Shown in pieces: positions 17,927 to 28,494 of a stretch of DNA of 64,000 nucleotides. The translations under genes and the position numbers were made by a program. Source of the stretch: Yponomeuta sedellus (lineage: Eukaryota > Arthropoda > Insecta > Lepidoptera > Yponomeutidae). The stretch spans positions 9,724,692 through 9,788,691 of the forward strand of contig OW203730.1 in NCBI GenBank assembly GCA_934045075.1, in the 5' to 3' direction. The notes under the pieces were generated by a model. The model was given only the letters and a program-made list of their open reading frames with translations. It made no database searches and was not told the origin of the DNA. Within the stretch, counting starts at the first letter, position 1, and each line of letters opens with the position of its first letter.

Positions 17927-18946
17927 CTTTAAAAACCTATTTAGAGGCTAAAAATTTCACCCATGCCGGGATTCGAACCCGCAACCTCTGGCTATCCGTA
18001 CCAGCGCTCTACCAATTGAGCCAATGGGCGACTCACGGCATCAGTGAAATTTCGAACCTCTTTACAATATTCTCTGTATTACGTACAGGCAGCGACATCT
18101 GACTTAAGCAAATTGCATTACTTACAGCCCCGACTACCTACTTTGCAGTTAGGTTTTAACATCGGAACGATATCACTGTACCCACATGATTACACTATTT
18201 TTATTTTTAATGCACTAACCCGTGCTAAGTAACAACTTTAAAAACCTATTTAGAGGCTAAAAATTTCACCCATGCCGGGATTCGAACCCGCAACCTCTGG
18301 CTATCCGTACCAGCGCTCTACCAATTGAGCCAATGGGCGACTCACGGCATCAGTGAAATTTCGAACCTCTTTACAATATTCTCTGTATTACGTACAGGCA
18401 GCGACATCTGACTTAAGCAAATTGCATTACTTACAGCCCCGACTACCTACTTTGCAGTTAGGTTTTAACATCGGAACGATATCACTGTACCCACATGATT
18501 ACACTATTTTTATTTTTAATGCACTAACCCGTGCTAAGGAACAACTTTAAAAACCTATTTAGAGGCTAAAAATTTCACCCATGCCGGGATTCGAACCCGC
18601 AACCTCTGGCTATCCGTACCAGCGCTCTACCAATTGAGCCAATGGGCGACTCACGGCATCAGTGAAATTTCGAACCTCTTTACAATATTCTCTGTATTAC
18701 GTACAGGCAGCGACATCTGACTTAAGCAAATTGCATTACTTACAGCCCCGACTACCTACTTTGCAGTTAGGTTTTAACATCGGAACGATATCACTGTACC
18801 CACATGATTACACTATTTTTATTTTTAATGCACTAACCCGTGCTAAGGAACAACTTTAAAAACCTATTTAGAGGCGAAAAATTTCACCCATGCCGGGATT
18901 CGAACCCGCAACCTCTGGCTATCCGTACCAGCGCTCTACCAATTGA
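17927..18946 (-). mobile_element. SINE-A tandem run, antisense half (3.3 units of 309 bp)
   Basis: Three full 309-bp units and part of a fourth start at 17927, 18236, 18545 and 18854. The spacing is exactly 309 bp with only a few base differences. Each unit, read on the - strand, is a tRNA-derived SINE with an A box (TGGCTCAATTGG), a B box (GGTTCGAATCC) and a cloverleaf-like GCCCATT...ATGGGT acceptor, then a non-tRNA body and an A-rich tail. The anticodon loop is degenerate, so this is not a working tRNA. The 65-codon ORF in each unit is part of the SINE body and not a gene. Confidence 0.93.
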
Positions 18947-18953
18947 CTCTCAA

Positions 18954-19635
18954 CTCTAAATAGGTTTTTAAAGTTGTTCCTTAGCACGGGTTAGTGCATT
19001 AAAAATAAAAATAGTGTAATCATGTGGGTACAGTGATATCGTTCCGATGTTAAAACCTAACTGCAAAGTAGGTAGTCGGGGCTGTAAGTAATGCAATTTG
19101 CTTAAGTCAGATGTCGCTGCCTGTACGTAATACAGAGAATATTGTAAAGAGGTTCGAAATTTCACTGATGCCGTGAGTCGCCCATTGGCTCAATTGGTAG
19201 AGCGCTGGTACGGATAGCCAGAGGTTGCGGGTTCGAATCCCGGCATGGGTGAAATTTTTAGCCTCTAAATAGGTTTTTAAAGTTGTTCCTTAGCACGGGT
19301 TAGTGCATTAAAAATAAAAATAGTGTAATCATGTGGGTACAGTGATATCGTTCCGATGTTAAAACCTAACTGCAAAGTAGGTAGTCGGGGCTGTAAGTAA
19401 TGCAATTTGCTTAAGTCAGATGTCGCTGCCTGTACGTAATACAGAGAATATTGTAAAGAGGTTCGAAATTTCACTGATGCCGTGAGTCGCCCATTGGCTC
19501 AATTGGTAGAGCGCTGGTACGGATAGCCAGAGGTTGCGGGTTCGAATCCCGGCATGGGTGAAATTTTTAGCCTCTAAATAGGTTTTTAAAGTTGTTCCTT
19601 AGCACGGGTTAGTGCATTAAAAATAAAAATAGTGT
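18954..19635 (+). mobile_element. SINE-A tandem run, sense half (2.2 units of 309 bp)
   Basis: The sense run begins at CTCTAAATAGG (18954), repeats at 19263 and 19572 (309-bp spacing) and ends in the A-rich SINE tail just before the right target duplication. A 7-base filler (18947-18953) separates it from the antisense half. The phase at its start lies within about 20 bases of the phase where the antisense half starts at 17927. Confidence 0.93.
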
Positions 19636-19647
19636 AAAACTGAATAA
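19636..19647. repeat. Target duplication of SINE-A array, right copy
   Basis: AAAACTGAATAA, matching 17915-17926. Confidence 0.75.
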
Positions 19648-19694
19648 ATTTACGTTAAAATATTTTTTTGCTTCTTTAATAAGTTACCTGCAAG

Positions 19695-19957
19695 TGCTGT
19701 GTGGTGTCGGTCTAGAGAATAGCACCAACCCAAATTCTTCCCGCGGGTGTCGTAAAAGGCGACTAAGGGACGCAAACCGGGGGGTGGGCAGGAGCGCCCC
19801 CTGCAGTACAATTCCGCCAAACTGCGATCCCCAACCCGCATGCCCAGCGTGGGGCTTATGGGCATTACCCCCCAATGATGGCATAACCTTGCGCTATGGC
19901 GCTCATTAGGGAAGGGCTATGTCCAGCAGTGGACTAATATAGCCTGAAGAAGAAGTT
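19695..19957 (+). mobile_element. SINE-D, near full-length, RTE-like 3' tail
   Basis: About 260 bp ending in GTCCAGCAGTGGACTAATATAG and a GAA-repeat. Other copies: 20951-21095 (-), 28908-29162 (-), 51767-51892 (+), 57919-57990 (+). The last 70 bp match the 3' end of an RTE-type LINE fragment at 61525-61690. Confidence 0.8.
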
Positions 19958-19959
19958 AC

Positions 19960-20020
19960 CTTCCTGCGATGCAGGAAGAGACCCGTGCCCCAACAGTGGG
20001 TACATAAAAGGGTTGATATC
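19960..20020 (-). repeat. Family-C repeat fragment
   Basis: Contains the family words TTCCTGC.ATGCAGGAAGAGACCCGTGCCCC and CAGTGGG.ACATA, seen also at 47581-47935. Confidence 0.6.
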
Positions 20021-20532
20021 GAAGTTACTGCTCTAATTATAAAGTAGTATCGTAGTATTTACATTGAGAGAGAAGGGGCCGGCCTGTGGTTTACCTACAC
20101 GGCAGCCGGCTAGATTTATACTGTTCTCATACGAGATTTACGAGTGTCATTTATTATTCACTATCTATCGCGGTGCATTCTGATTTATTAGTGCACTTTT
20201 ATTCGGTTTTACAGCCTGGTCGAATGAGCTATTTACTGGGCGTTTGTTACAAGTCAGGTAGGTTCTCAGGGGCCAAATTCCTGTGGCGTTGATGCATTTA
20301 TATGACAAAGATGGAGCGATGTGCTTTCATAGTTACTGTGCAATAGATACAGTTTGAAAGAACAGCAGCTCAGCTGCGTGTACACACAACTGCATACTAA
20401 CGGGTATGTTCTAATCGCTTTTGGGATAAAAACGATTCGAAGTTATTTGCTTAGTCAGGGAATTCATCAAAGAAGATACAATTTAGGAAAAATTGTACCC
20501 CTTGTTTAGCAGTGAAACGCACATGTACAAAA
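20021..20532. other. No gene recognised
   Basis: A 68-codon ORF at 20086-20292 has no known motif and no splice or promoter support. Confidence 0.5.
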
Positions 20533-20622
20533 ACACACTTGCAGACACACATACACACACACACACCCTCACACACACACATACACACACACCCTCACAC
20601 AAACACAAACACGCAGATACTC
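20533..20622. repeat. CA microsatellite, interrupted
   Basis: AC/CA dinucleotide tract with CCCT and AA interruptions. Confidence 0.95.
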
Positions 20623-20766
20623 ACACTGAGTCACACCTAACGCACAGCATTATAAAACTATAATTATGCTTTTTAATTAAGTTTAGTTTTTAATGTTGGT
20701 AGTAATTCGAAAACATCTATGAAACTATAGTGAAACTATACTTAGCGCCTGTTTTACACTGTTCAA

Positions 20767-20913
20767 ATAAAGTTCCAGATAAGCTATCCGCAACCAGGGA
20801 TGCCGTTTGTTCTAAATTTAAATAAATTTTCCTATATTTCGTGTGTTCGTTTATGGCTTCAAATTTAGAACAAACGGCAGCCCTAGTTGCGAATAGCTTA
20901 TTCGGAACGTTAT
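20767..20913. mobile_element. Foldback MITE (about 147 bp)
   Basis: Arms of about 50 bp, starting GTTCCAGATAAGC and ending GCTTATTCGGAAC, pair with a few mismatches around a short loop. No coding capacity. The transposase superfamily is not determinable. Confidence 0.75.
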
Positions 20914-20950
20914 CTGCCTACAAATAGATTAGGCCTAGTATGGGTGCTAC

Positions 20951-21100
20951 CGTTTCTTCTTCTTCTTCAGGCTATATTACTCCACTGCTGGACATATCCC
21001 TCCCCTAATGAGCGCCATAGCGCAAGGGGGTAATGCCCATAATCCCCACGCTGGGCATGCGGGTTGGGGATCGCAGTTTGATGGAATTGTACTACATACA
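20951..21100 (-). mobile_element. SINE-D copy, 5' truncated
   Basis: Antisense, beginning with the CTT-repeat tail and CCACTGCTGGACATA. It matches 19800-19957 and is truncated at about 21100. Confidence 0.75.
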
Positions 21101-21189
21101 TTGTAGTGCTACTGTATACATTTATGTAATTTGTCTTCTGTTCAATAAACTTTTTATAATTATATGCGGCTGTAAATCTTCTAAATTGA

Positions 21190-21400
21190 CATAACATAAC
21201 ATAACCTCACGCCTGTATCCCAGAGGGGTAGGCAGAGGCCAGGGACTGCCACTTGCCATGATCCTGACAGATCATCTTCGCTTCATCAACGTTCAAAGGT
21301 CGTCATGCCTGCACGCTTGTTCCGGGTACTTTTTATCTTCCTCTTTGCTAATACATCCGCTATTTGTACGACGTTTGTCCGCCTGGGACGTCCATTAAAG
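21190..21400 (-). repeat. LINE-derived lepidopteran repeat fragment
   Basis: Contains CCTCACGCCTGTATCCC and GGGGTAGGCAGAGG, words I recall as common in moth repeats, followed by sequence ending CCTGGGACGTCC. No intact ORF. Confidence 0.4.
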
Positions 21401-21469
21401 GCAAATAAGAAATATAAAAATATGAATAATTACTTGAAATACGGCTGTTACCTCTCTTGAATAAGGCTT

Positions 21470-21625
21470 TTTACAGTGGATGTTATATATGTATTTATTG
21501 TATTGAATCTATCGTCGATTTAGCGCCTGTAACACAAGTCAATTAGTTGTACTTAGTATAGGGATAACAAGATCTGTGTAGTATGTCGATGAATCATTAT
21601 TTATTTATTATTTATTTTTTTACGA
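21470..21625 (+). mobile_element. SINE-H 3' portion
   Basis: Shares GTATTTATTGTA, TAACACAAGT and TTGTACTTAGTATAG with the body of the SINE at 52234-52460. The tRNA-like head is missing. Confidence 0.6.
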
Positions 21626-22195
21626 TGCAAGTAAGGGATTTATGGGACGAGCACAGAGGAAAGAAGTACGAGTAAGCAATGTTGTTTAAAACACAAAGAG
21701 ATGAAAACGTAAAACTGCCAACTCACCGCTCTTGCTATTGAGGTTGCAACTAAGGTAGTTAAAATGTAACTCGTTTCCGTGTACCTGAAAATCACACCAA
21801 TACTATAAAAGCGAAAGTTAAACTCTGTTTTTTTAATTCGATGCAAAAAACCTTTGACATGTGCCGGGGTCGTAAACCACCAAAATCCATCATATTTGTT
21901 GATGTACTATTATGTGGGCATCAATACAAGGGCATTTGTTATGTATGTTACTTGTATTGGTGAGTGTGTATGTTTGGTTCTTCGTCACCTCTAAGCGGCT
22001 GGAGGGATTTTATTTTATTGTTTATTGGAAAACCAACAGCTTAATTAGCAAGAGGCATTTTTACATTAAATAAGATGAATTAGATTTAAAGCCAATTACA
22101 GGGTTTCACTACAGTAAGAACATTTAGATTTACGTAACAAAATTATTATTATGGAATTAACATATTCAAATTGATATTTGAACTTTATTGTTGCT

Positions 22196-22407
22196 TTGTC
22201 GCTGCCTGTACGTAATACAGAGAATAGTGTAAAGAGGTTCGAAATGTCACTGATGCCGGTGTGTCGCCCATTGGCTCAATTGGAAGAGCGCTGGCACGGT
22301 TGCGGGTTCGAATCCCGGCATGGGTGAAATTTTTAGCCTCTAAATAGGTTTTTAAATTTGTCCTTAGCACGGGTTAGTGCATTAAAAATAAAAAAAATAG
22401 TATAAAT
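22196..22407 (+). mobile_element. SINE-A copy, 5' truncated, internal deletion
   Basis: Aligns with the array unit from TGTCGCTGCCTG to the A-rich tail. About 10 bases of the tRNA anticodon arm (ATAGCCAGAG) are missing. The B box is intact. Confidence 0.85.
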
Positions 22408-22425
22408 TTATTCATTAATTAATAA

Positions 22426-22622
22426 GAGGCATTACACAATCTGAAATTTCGCACAAAGCTTCGGCATAAAAACTAGCACAATAAACAATAAAAAAACAAA
22501 CTTAATTAATCAAAAATCCCGCCCCGGGACACACCCGACCCAAAAGTTCCCATGACGCTAGCAGCATTACCTCGTTGCACCGCCAGGGAGATCCTTTGCA
22601 TCAAGTATGCCCCGGAACGAAC
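22426..22622. repeat. Repeat family F, copy 1 (partner 56940-57128)
   Basis: The two copies share GGCATTACAC, GGGACACACCCGACCCAAAAG, CATGACGCTAGCAGCATTAC and GCCAGGGAGAT in order. The class is unknown. Confidence 0.7.
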
Positions 22623-22749
22623 GCATATTCTACATATTCATATTTTTTTTATAAAATGCGGTATGGAGTTAGCTGACATCCTGGATTGACATAAAGGCTA
22701 CGTTTTGCCGCGGGAAAATATCTTATTTTTCGTGGGAAAATCAAATTAA

Positions 22750-23336
22750 GCTGTAGTAGCAGAGCATTGTAGAACGCCGGTTTCTCAATCAGAAGGTTGT
22801 GCGTTTGAACACCGGCATGTACCGATGACTTTGTTTTCTAAGTTATGTACACACATAATAAAAGTCCCTTTGGGAATCTACGTTCGCGCAGACTAGGTAG
22901 AAGTGTAACGAAACTACCCGAAGCTATTAATACATTCAACATGATCTTTAACCGACACGGTTAAGGTGCAGAATTGATTGCCGCAGTAGCGCTACCTATT
23001 TCGCTCACGCTAGTATTGCCAGTTACCTGAATCGATGACGTTGAATCAACCAATAGCAACAAAGGCGCGCGGCCTGCCATAAAATGAAACTATCTGATTG
23101 GTCGATCAAATTGCCGCACATCCAAAATTTGGTCATCTGCGCAGGTACATCCACGAGACTTATTTCTTGTGTAGCACTGTACATTTGTGAAATTATAGTA
23201 GCAATACCATTCGCTGTCGGTGAAGAAAAACATCGTAAGGAATCCCTAGTGTCTGAAGTGTTAACGTGCCTCAGCGCTTGCTACGTAAAATGGCCCAACT
23301 ATGACGCTAAGTACGGAAATTTTAGATCCAACTAAC
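22750..23336 (+). mobile_element. tRNA-derived SINE-B, split by a MITE
   Basis: The head (22750-22850) has a diverged tRNA-like part ending in the B-box relic TGCGTTTGAACACC. The body resumes at 23183 with ATTTGTGAAATTATAG and ends GCTTGCTACGTA...CTATGACGCTAAG. The intervening 22851-23178 is a separate insertion. Other copies lie at 28700, 40010, 54459 and 59899. Confidence 0.8.
22851..23178 (+). mobile_element. MITE inside SINE-B (328 bp)
   Basis: Flanked by GTAC (22847-22850 and 23179-23182). Its interior matches 51075-51380 in reverse orientation. Comparing the copies gives imperfect terminal inverted repeats of about 20 bp, AGTRCTACACA followed by AT-rich sequence and AGTCY. The left terminus of this copy has lost about 6 bases. 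Confidence 0.65.
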
Positions 23337-23355
23337 GAACTACATAACTGGTTGA

Positions 23356-23723
23356 ATAATTTATGATTAAACGAACTTACCTGTACGTGAAGTTCTATCA
23401 TAATTATACGAAGTGCTTCGTTCGAAGAGATTAGTAACCTGAAATAATATACCTATTATATATTCACACTTGTAGTTTCACCCAGTATTCACCACATAGC
23501 ACTGTATTTGAGAGAAGAGTGTTTTTTTTTTTGCGGTAGGTAGTTGTGCCCTATGATACCACCCGTCATTTAGTTTAGAGTAATTATAACTGACTTGCAT
23601 CGTTGATATTTTTAGAATGATTAAGGGTGGGTGGGCGGGACTTACTAATCTCTTCGAACGAAGCACTTCGTATAATTATGATAGAACTTCACGTACAGGT
23701 AAGTTCGTTTAATCATAAATTAT
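23356..23723. mobile_element. Short DIRS-related foldback with perfect 82-bp inverted repeats
   Basis: Arms 23356-23437 and 23642-23723 are exact reverse complements. The inner part of the left arm and the 204-bp spacer contain a variant of the DIRS terminal repeat and about 100 bp of DIRS leader (compare 28112-28250, opposite strand). It looks like a non-coding DIRS derivative or an inverted duplication of a DIRS end. It directly abuts the DIRS element. Confidence 0.8.
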
Positions 23724-23789
23724 ACTCGTGCTTCGTTCTCGAGATTAGTAACCTGAAATAATATACCTATTATATATTCACACTTGTAG
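23719..23789. repeat. DIRS terminal inverted repeat, 3' end
   Basis: Exact reverse complement of 28208-28278. Outer end ATTATACTCGTGC, inner end CACTTGTAG. Confidence 0.92.
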
Positions 23790-23967
23790 ATTTTGAGAGT
23801 TTATTCTAAAAATATCAACACCAATATCAGAATTAGTGTTTAATCGCTTCATCAAAATCATAGTGTAAATAAAATTCATATTATTGAAGTATTTAAGAAA
23901 AGATACATTTTCATGAAGAATATAAGCAAATAATGAAATAATTTTGCAAAATTAAATAGAAGTTAAT

Positions 23968-24870
23968 TTAATCTTCCATATTATTAATGATAGCTCTTGC
24001 TAAGCCTGTCGAGTCATGTTTAGTTATGTTACTTTGATAATATTTAAAAACCTATCATAATTGGTACTACATAGAGCAGTTTTTTCTGATGAGATCGTTA
24101 TTAATACCCAGCTGGTGGGCCGTGGATGTCACGGCATGTCTCGTGCTGTGGGCCGAGAATATCGAGAAGTCCATGCCACTGGCGTGAAGTGTGCTCTTAT
24201 CCAGCGGCACAGCGTCTGTGTGGTCACTGCTTTATGGGGCTATTTGTTTTCTGTGAATAGGATTTCAGTTTTACGTAGTAATGTAGTTTTAAGTTATATT
24301 GTCTGCCCTGGAAATATTACATTTTTCTGTAAAAATTAAGGTAACATCAAAATAAGTTGCTTGATTCCTATTTTTGACGTTTTAATTAAATTTGTTATTT
24401 TTATTACGATTTCATAAATTTTTGTTTCAAAATTTTTTTTTATATTGATTTTCGAAAAGGTCTGGACACGATGGGCTATTACAATAGCTAACAGTGTTAT
24501 ACGATTATTTTTTTTTTTAATTGATCTTATGTCAATGTTTCATTAGGGTACAAAGTAGCTAAATAGGATAAAACGCACGAAGTGTCCCAAATAACATTAT
24601 ATTTTGCCGCTCGTGGACGTACCTAACCGAAAAACGCCTTTGAAAAATCTTATTATTATGTCATCTTTGGAGAGCCTTTTCCCTAAAATCAAGGACAGCG
24701 CTGTTCCAAAACTATTTAGACTACCATAATTACTACCAGCATCAAAATTCATTGTTAAAAATCTTAGTAGGTACAACGAAGATCTTGACGCTGTATAAAC
24801 ATCGAGATACATAATTTTGAATGCAAAAATCGAACCATTTCTTAAAACATACATCGTATTGTTAAGAGAA
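23968..24870 (-). pseudogene. DIRS tyrosine recombinase (degenerate)
   Basis: Translating the - strand by frame gives a recognisable recombinase. NYGSLNSFGTALSLI and IIRFFKGVFRLG form the N-terminal part (24597-24854). AKYNVIWDTSCVLSYL comes next, then AHRVQT with the first catalytic Arg (about 24463-24483). IFSAHSTRHAVTSTA carries the HxxR box (about 24120-24160), and KYYQ carries the probable nucleophilic Tyr (about 24020-24040). The stop is at 23968-23970. Motifs fall in at least three frames, with T-runs at the breaks, so no working enzyme is made. In intact elements it recombines a circular DNA copy into the genome. Confidence 0.85.
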
Positions 24871-25039
24871 CTGTTTCCAGACTCCGGGATGCTTCTTCGT
24901 GATAAGGGTGCCTTGATAAAATCCCCGCAACCAGGGTAACAGGGCTTTGAATGTCGTCATGGCTGGAGTGATCAAAAAACTATATAGGTAGTAACGGTCT
25001 GATTTATAAGTGATTCATTCCGAAACTAGTTTTTTTTTT

Positions 25040-26640
25040 TTTTAAACAAGGGATACCAAGGCTGTAAGTAGACCCTAATGGCACTAAAAAATGCCCTTTA
25101 CGTTATTATTGTTTTTCTTTTAACGCTTTTGAGGTCAAGGCGGAAATGCATAGAATAACGTTTTGACCAGTTTATTGTAAACTTACGCGAATAAGTCTAT
25201 TTCTGGCACACTAAACTTTTGATTGATATAAGAAAAAATACTATATGTTAAGGACCAATCTATATCTGCAGGATTTTGCATTGATTCTTTATCAGCTATG
25301 TAATTATCGGATGATTTAATATAGTATGCATATATGAAAATTTTGCGGGACAATTTTGAGTTATCAACACGTAACACGTACTTGGAAATCGTGAAAATCT
25401 CTTGCAAAGACTTATAAAGCAAAGAAGGCAGCCAAAAGTTCGAGATAATTAATGTGTTGCGTTTTCTCTATGGACAACCATGGGCCACTCCACGTCACTG
25501 AGTCACATGCTGTGCCCCACCCCGTAGTTGAGGCGTCAGAGAATATCTCAACCGGGAGACATAGTCTTTGATACAATCAGGCGCTCAGGCCCTGCTCAGG
25601 CCTTACTAAGTCCTGTAGTCACCATAATAATCAAGGACATTCATGTAACGATTATAATCATCGTGACCTTTGAAATTAAGGTAGGTACTCTTATTTGCAA
25701 CGCTCTAAATCCTTTGTTTATACAGGCTTTATAGCCAGCCGTATTCTACTAGGCTAGGCATGCTGAGACTAATAAACCAACTAATTTCGCGAAATCTTTA
25801 ATTTTGCAGCAATTTTGCTATACTTTCTTTTACTAGTCGTTCTTACTTAGTATCGGGCAAAATAATTAAGTACTGTTTTGAATCTAGAACAAATCCCAAA
25901 AAAATGCATGTAATGGAAGATTGTAAACAACTTTTGTCGTGATTTATTATGAACCCTAATGTTGTTAGGAATTTAACTGTTGTATTAACATTGTCCATGT
26001 AATCATTATATAAATGTCCAATAGTCAATATAAGTCGTCTAATTTACCGTATAATTTAGACATAAGGCCGGCTAATCTGAGCAATTTAACCACAGGTTCC
26101 ATTACCTTAGTTTATACAAATGGTGCTGTATTCAATCCGAATGGTAAAACGTTAAATTCATTCAAATTGACAATTGCTTTTTTTGTAATTTCAATGGATT
26201 ATCAACAAATAAATACGCATCATTAAGGTCGTAGGTTGCCATATAATAATATCTAGTCATTGACTTTACTGCTCTGTGTAGATCTTGTAATTACAAGTGG
26301 TCAGTTTCTATAATGTTATTTAAATGCTTTAAATTAAAATAACTATTTTCTCGCCATTTGGTTTGGGCACACTAATAACTTGAAATAAACTGATCAGCGC
26401 ACGGAACGCATTGGGATATAGTACCAATTTGCATAAGGCCGTCTATTATTTCGTGAAAATCGTTAATTTCGGTTTGTGTCAAAACAGGTGTTGCAGGGTA
26501 CTGTTATTTTGTGAGACTTGTTTACAAAATTGTATCTTATATCCGTCAATCCAGGAAAGAATTGTTTTGTCTGAAGTAAAAAGACACCATTGTGTTGCAA
26601 ATGACGCTAGACGACCAGCATATTGTACCTTATTTAGTGG
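25040..26640 (-). pseudogene. DIRS reverse transcriptase, RNase H and methyltransferase-like region (degenerate)
   Basis: The - strand frames show, from right to left, AGRLASFATQWCLFTSD and DGYKIQF (start of the RT region, about 26500-26620), LMQIGTISQC, MATYDLNDAYL (catalytic RT block, about 26240), LTTLGFIINHDKS and IFLGFVLDSKQY (25850-25970). RNase H-type sequence follows at 25183-25422 (YIKSSDNYIADKES, PEIDLFA). Then come YAFPP and QPWYPLF, typical of the DIRS methyltransferase-like domain (about 25050-25170). Stops and shifts occur every 100-300 bp. The YxDD-type box was not found intact. Confidence 0.85.
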
Positions 26641-27674
26641 CGAAGGGTGGTCGCGGCTGATAGCACGTTGTCCTCAACGAGCTGACGTGCGCCCGGATCA
26701 CCGGCGGGCGCCAGCCTTGCTGCAATAGGCGGGAAGCTCTGGCGGCTCCTCTGTAGCCCCGACTGCCTGCTAGGCAGAGGGAGAGCCTTCCAGTCTAAAC
26801 CGCGTGAAGTCAATGGTTGTGGCTGATGTGTATTGTTATTTTTATCGTAGGAATCCTTTATGTCAGCGCCAGGCTTATTCACTGGTTTTGCAGTCTTTAA
26901 GGTTTCAGCCAAAGTTTCTCCAAAAATATATTTGTGTATTAGGGTAGACAGAGCAAAATACCATCGTTTGACCAAATCAGAATGCAGAGCATCGCACACC
27001 GACTATTCTGCGTCCAGAAGTTGTTTTAAAAGCTGAGTCATTAACGTTTTTATTCATCTTTGTCATGTTGATGTCCCTTACACAAGCTAATGCATTAGCA
27101 AGTTGTTTTTGCCTGTTCTCTATTATTTTGTCGCGTTTTATGCTTGCTTCAGATAAAGTGGCCTTTATTTCCACGTTGAGCATTGGTGGAACCATCTTAG
27201 GGCAGGTGGCTGGAATCAAGTGCTTTTTACATAAATCTTTCCGTGTATCATTGTCCAATCTACTGATAATGATGTGACCGAGACGACTGACCAGGCCGTC
27301 ATGGATATTATTACAAAACTATGTGGCTTGCGTGTGATAATCACCCACTATATCTGTGAAGTCATCATCGGCAGTAATACCTGCATCATTCGTGGTAACA
27401 ACGGATGTGCTAGGATCAATGACTCTGGAAGGATGGCCGTCGGGCAAGATTCAGTGTCTTGAAGGGGCGGCAGAAGGATTGCGGGCGGCTGAGATGGTAG
27501 CGGCGCCTGTGACGGCGGCGACTCGAGGGAATGTGCGAGCGGCGATGTTGCTTCGATGAAAAGCGCGCGCTGCTCACCTGACTCATTTGGTGCCTTATAA
27601 AGTGATACCAATTTAGATTTGTCCGCATTGCAGTCATTGGGCGTTAGATTTTTCGTTAATGTAAGTTGAAACAA
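26634..27674 (-). pseudogene. DIRS Gag-like region (degenerate)
   Basis: Open - strand pieces at 27348-27674, 26977-27258 and 26634-26999 lie where DIRS Gag is expected. They are Pro/Ser-rich first, then helical (CPKMVPPMLNVEIKA, IENRQKQLANALACV), then a Gln/Arg/Pro-rich tail. The pieces are in different frames. Identification comes from position and overall character, because Gag is poorly conserved. Confidence 0.6.
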
Positions 27675-28207
27675 AAGGTTGCAATTCCTATGAATTGAAC
27701 GTCTTTCCTTGTCGAATGGTAGATGTTACAATTCCAATGAATTGAACGCACCATGAAAGCGATGTGAATATCCCTTTGTACTATTCGAGTTCTATGAGAA
27801 AGTAAGTATTTTATTTTTTGCTTAAGTATTTTATGGCCAATAGTTTATTTATCGACTGTAATGTAAACACTTTTACGTACCTTAATTGTTTGCACTGATA
27901 ACAATCCAACCGAATATCAATCGGAATCCTCTCCCGACGACGATCTTTGCCTCATGTTCTAGTTTTCTTTCCAACCGACGAAATTTGTTGCTTAACTTTT
28001 CAATATCACTATCACACGTTCTTATCATCATATTTCTTTGGGAAAATCACTGTTAAATAATCACTAGTTACGAAGGAAAAAATAAGCTGTGCAGTGGTGA
28101 AGCACTGTAACGTGAATGACGGGTGGTATCATAGGGCACAACTACCTACCGCAAAAAAAAACACTCTTCTCTCAAATACAGTGCTATGTGGTGAATACTG
28201 GGTGAAA

Positions 28208-28278
28208 CTACAAGTGTGAATATATAATAGGTATATTATTTCAGGTTACTAATCTCGAGAACGAAGCACGAGTATAAT
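28208..28278. repeat. DIRS terminal inverted repeat, 5' end
   Basis: Exact reverse complement of 23719-23789. It is followed inward by the leader shared with 23474-23575. Confidence 0.92.
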
Positions 28279-28494
28279 GGACATTTCAGCGGTCTCACAT
28301 TCAGAAGGGAGTGGGTTAAAATCTCAACAAGTATCAATGACTGTTTCCAAAGTTTTTATTTTTTCCATAAAATACCTTTCATTACAGGGTTCACCTAATG
28401 CGAATGGTAAGCTACTTCAAAATATTTAACTTATCTATCTCTTATCTAATCTTATCTCTAATAACAGCCATATAATGGCTATTTACACCAATTG

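Larger units (their letters stand above)
23719..28278 (-). mobile_element. DIRS-type tyrosine-recombinase retrotransposon, coding region decayed
   Basis: About 4.56 kb bounded by perfect 71-bp inverted repeats (23719-23789 and 28208-28278). On the - strand it encodes, in order, Gag-like sequence, RT, RNase H, a methyltransferase-like domain and a tyrosine recombinase, all broken by stops and frameshifts. DIRS elements carry a recombinase instead of an integrase and make no target duplication. None is evident here. Confidence 0.9.

Noticed and set aside
19187..19255. Functional tRNA genes (several clusters with A and B boxes)
   Set aside because: They sit inside SINE units, with degenerate anticodon loops (no U33) and fused non-tRNA bodies.
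18044..19474. Five repeated 65-codon ORFs as a gene family
   Set aside because: Each is the same SINE body read in one frame. Conservation is due to recent duplication at DNA level.
17927..19635. CRISPR-like array
   Set aside because: Contiguous 309-bp repeats without spacers in eukaryotic DNA. The units are SINEs.
27274..27559. + strand ORFs over the DIRS Gag region
   Set aside because: Shadows of the degenerate - strand Gag. No independent support.
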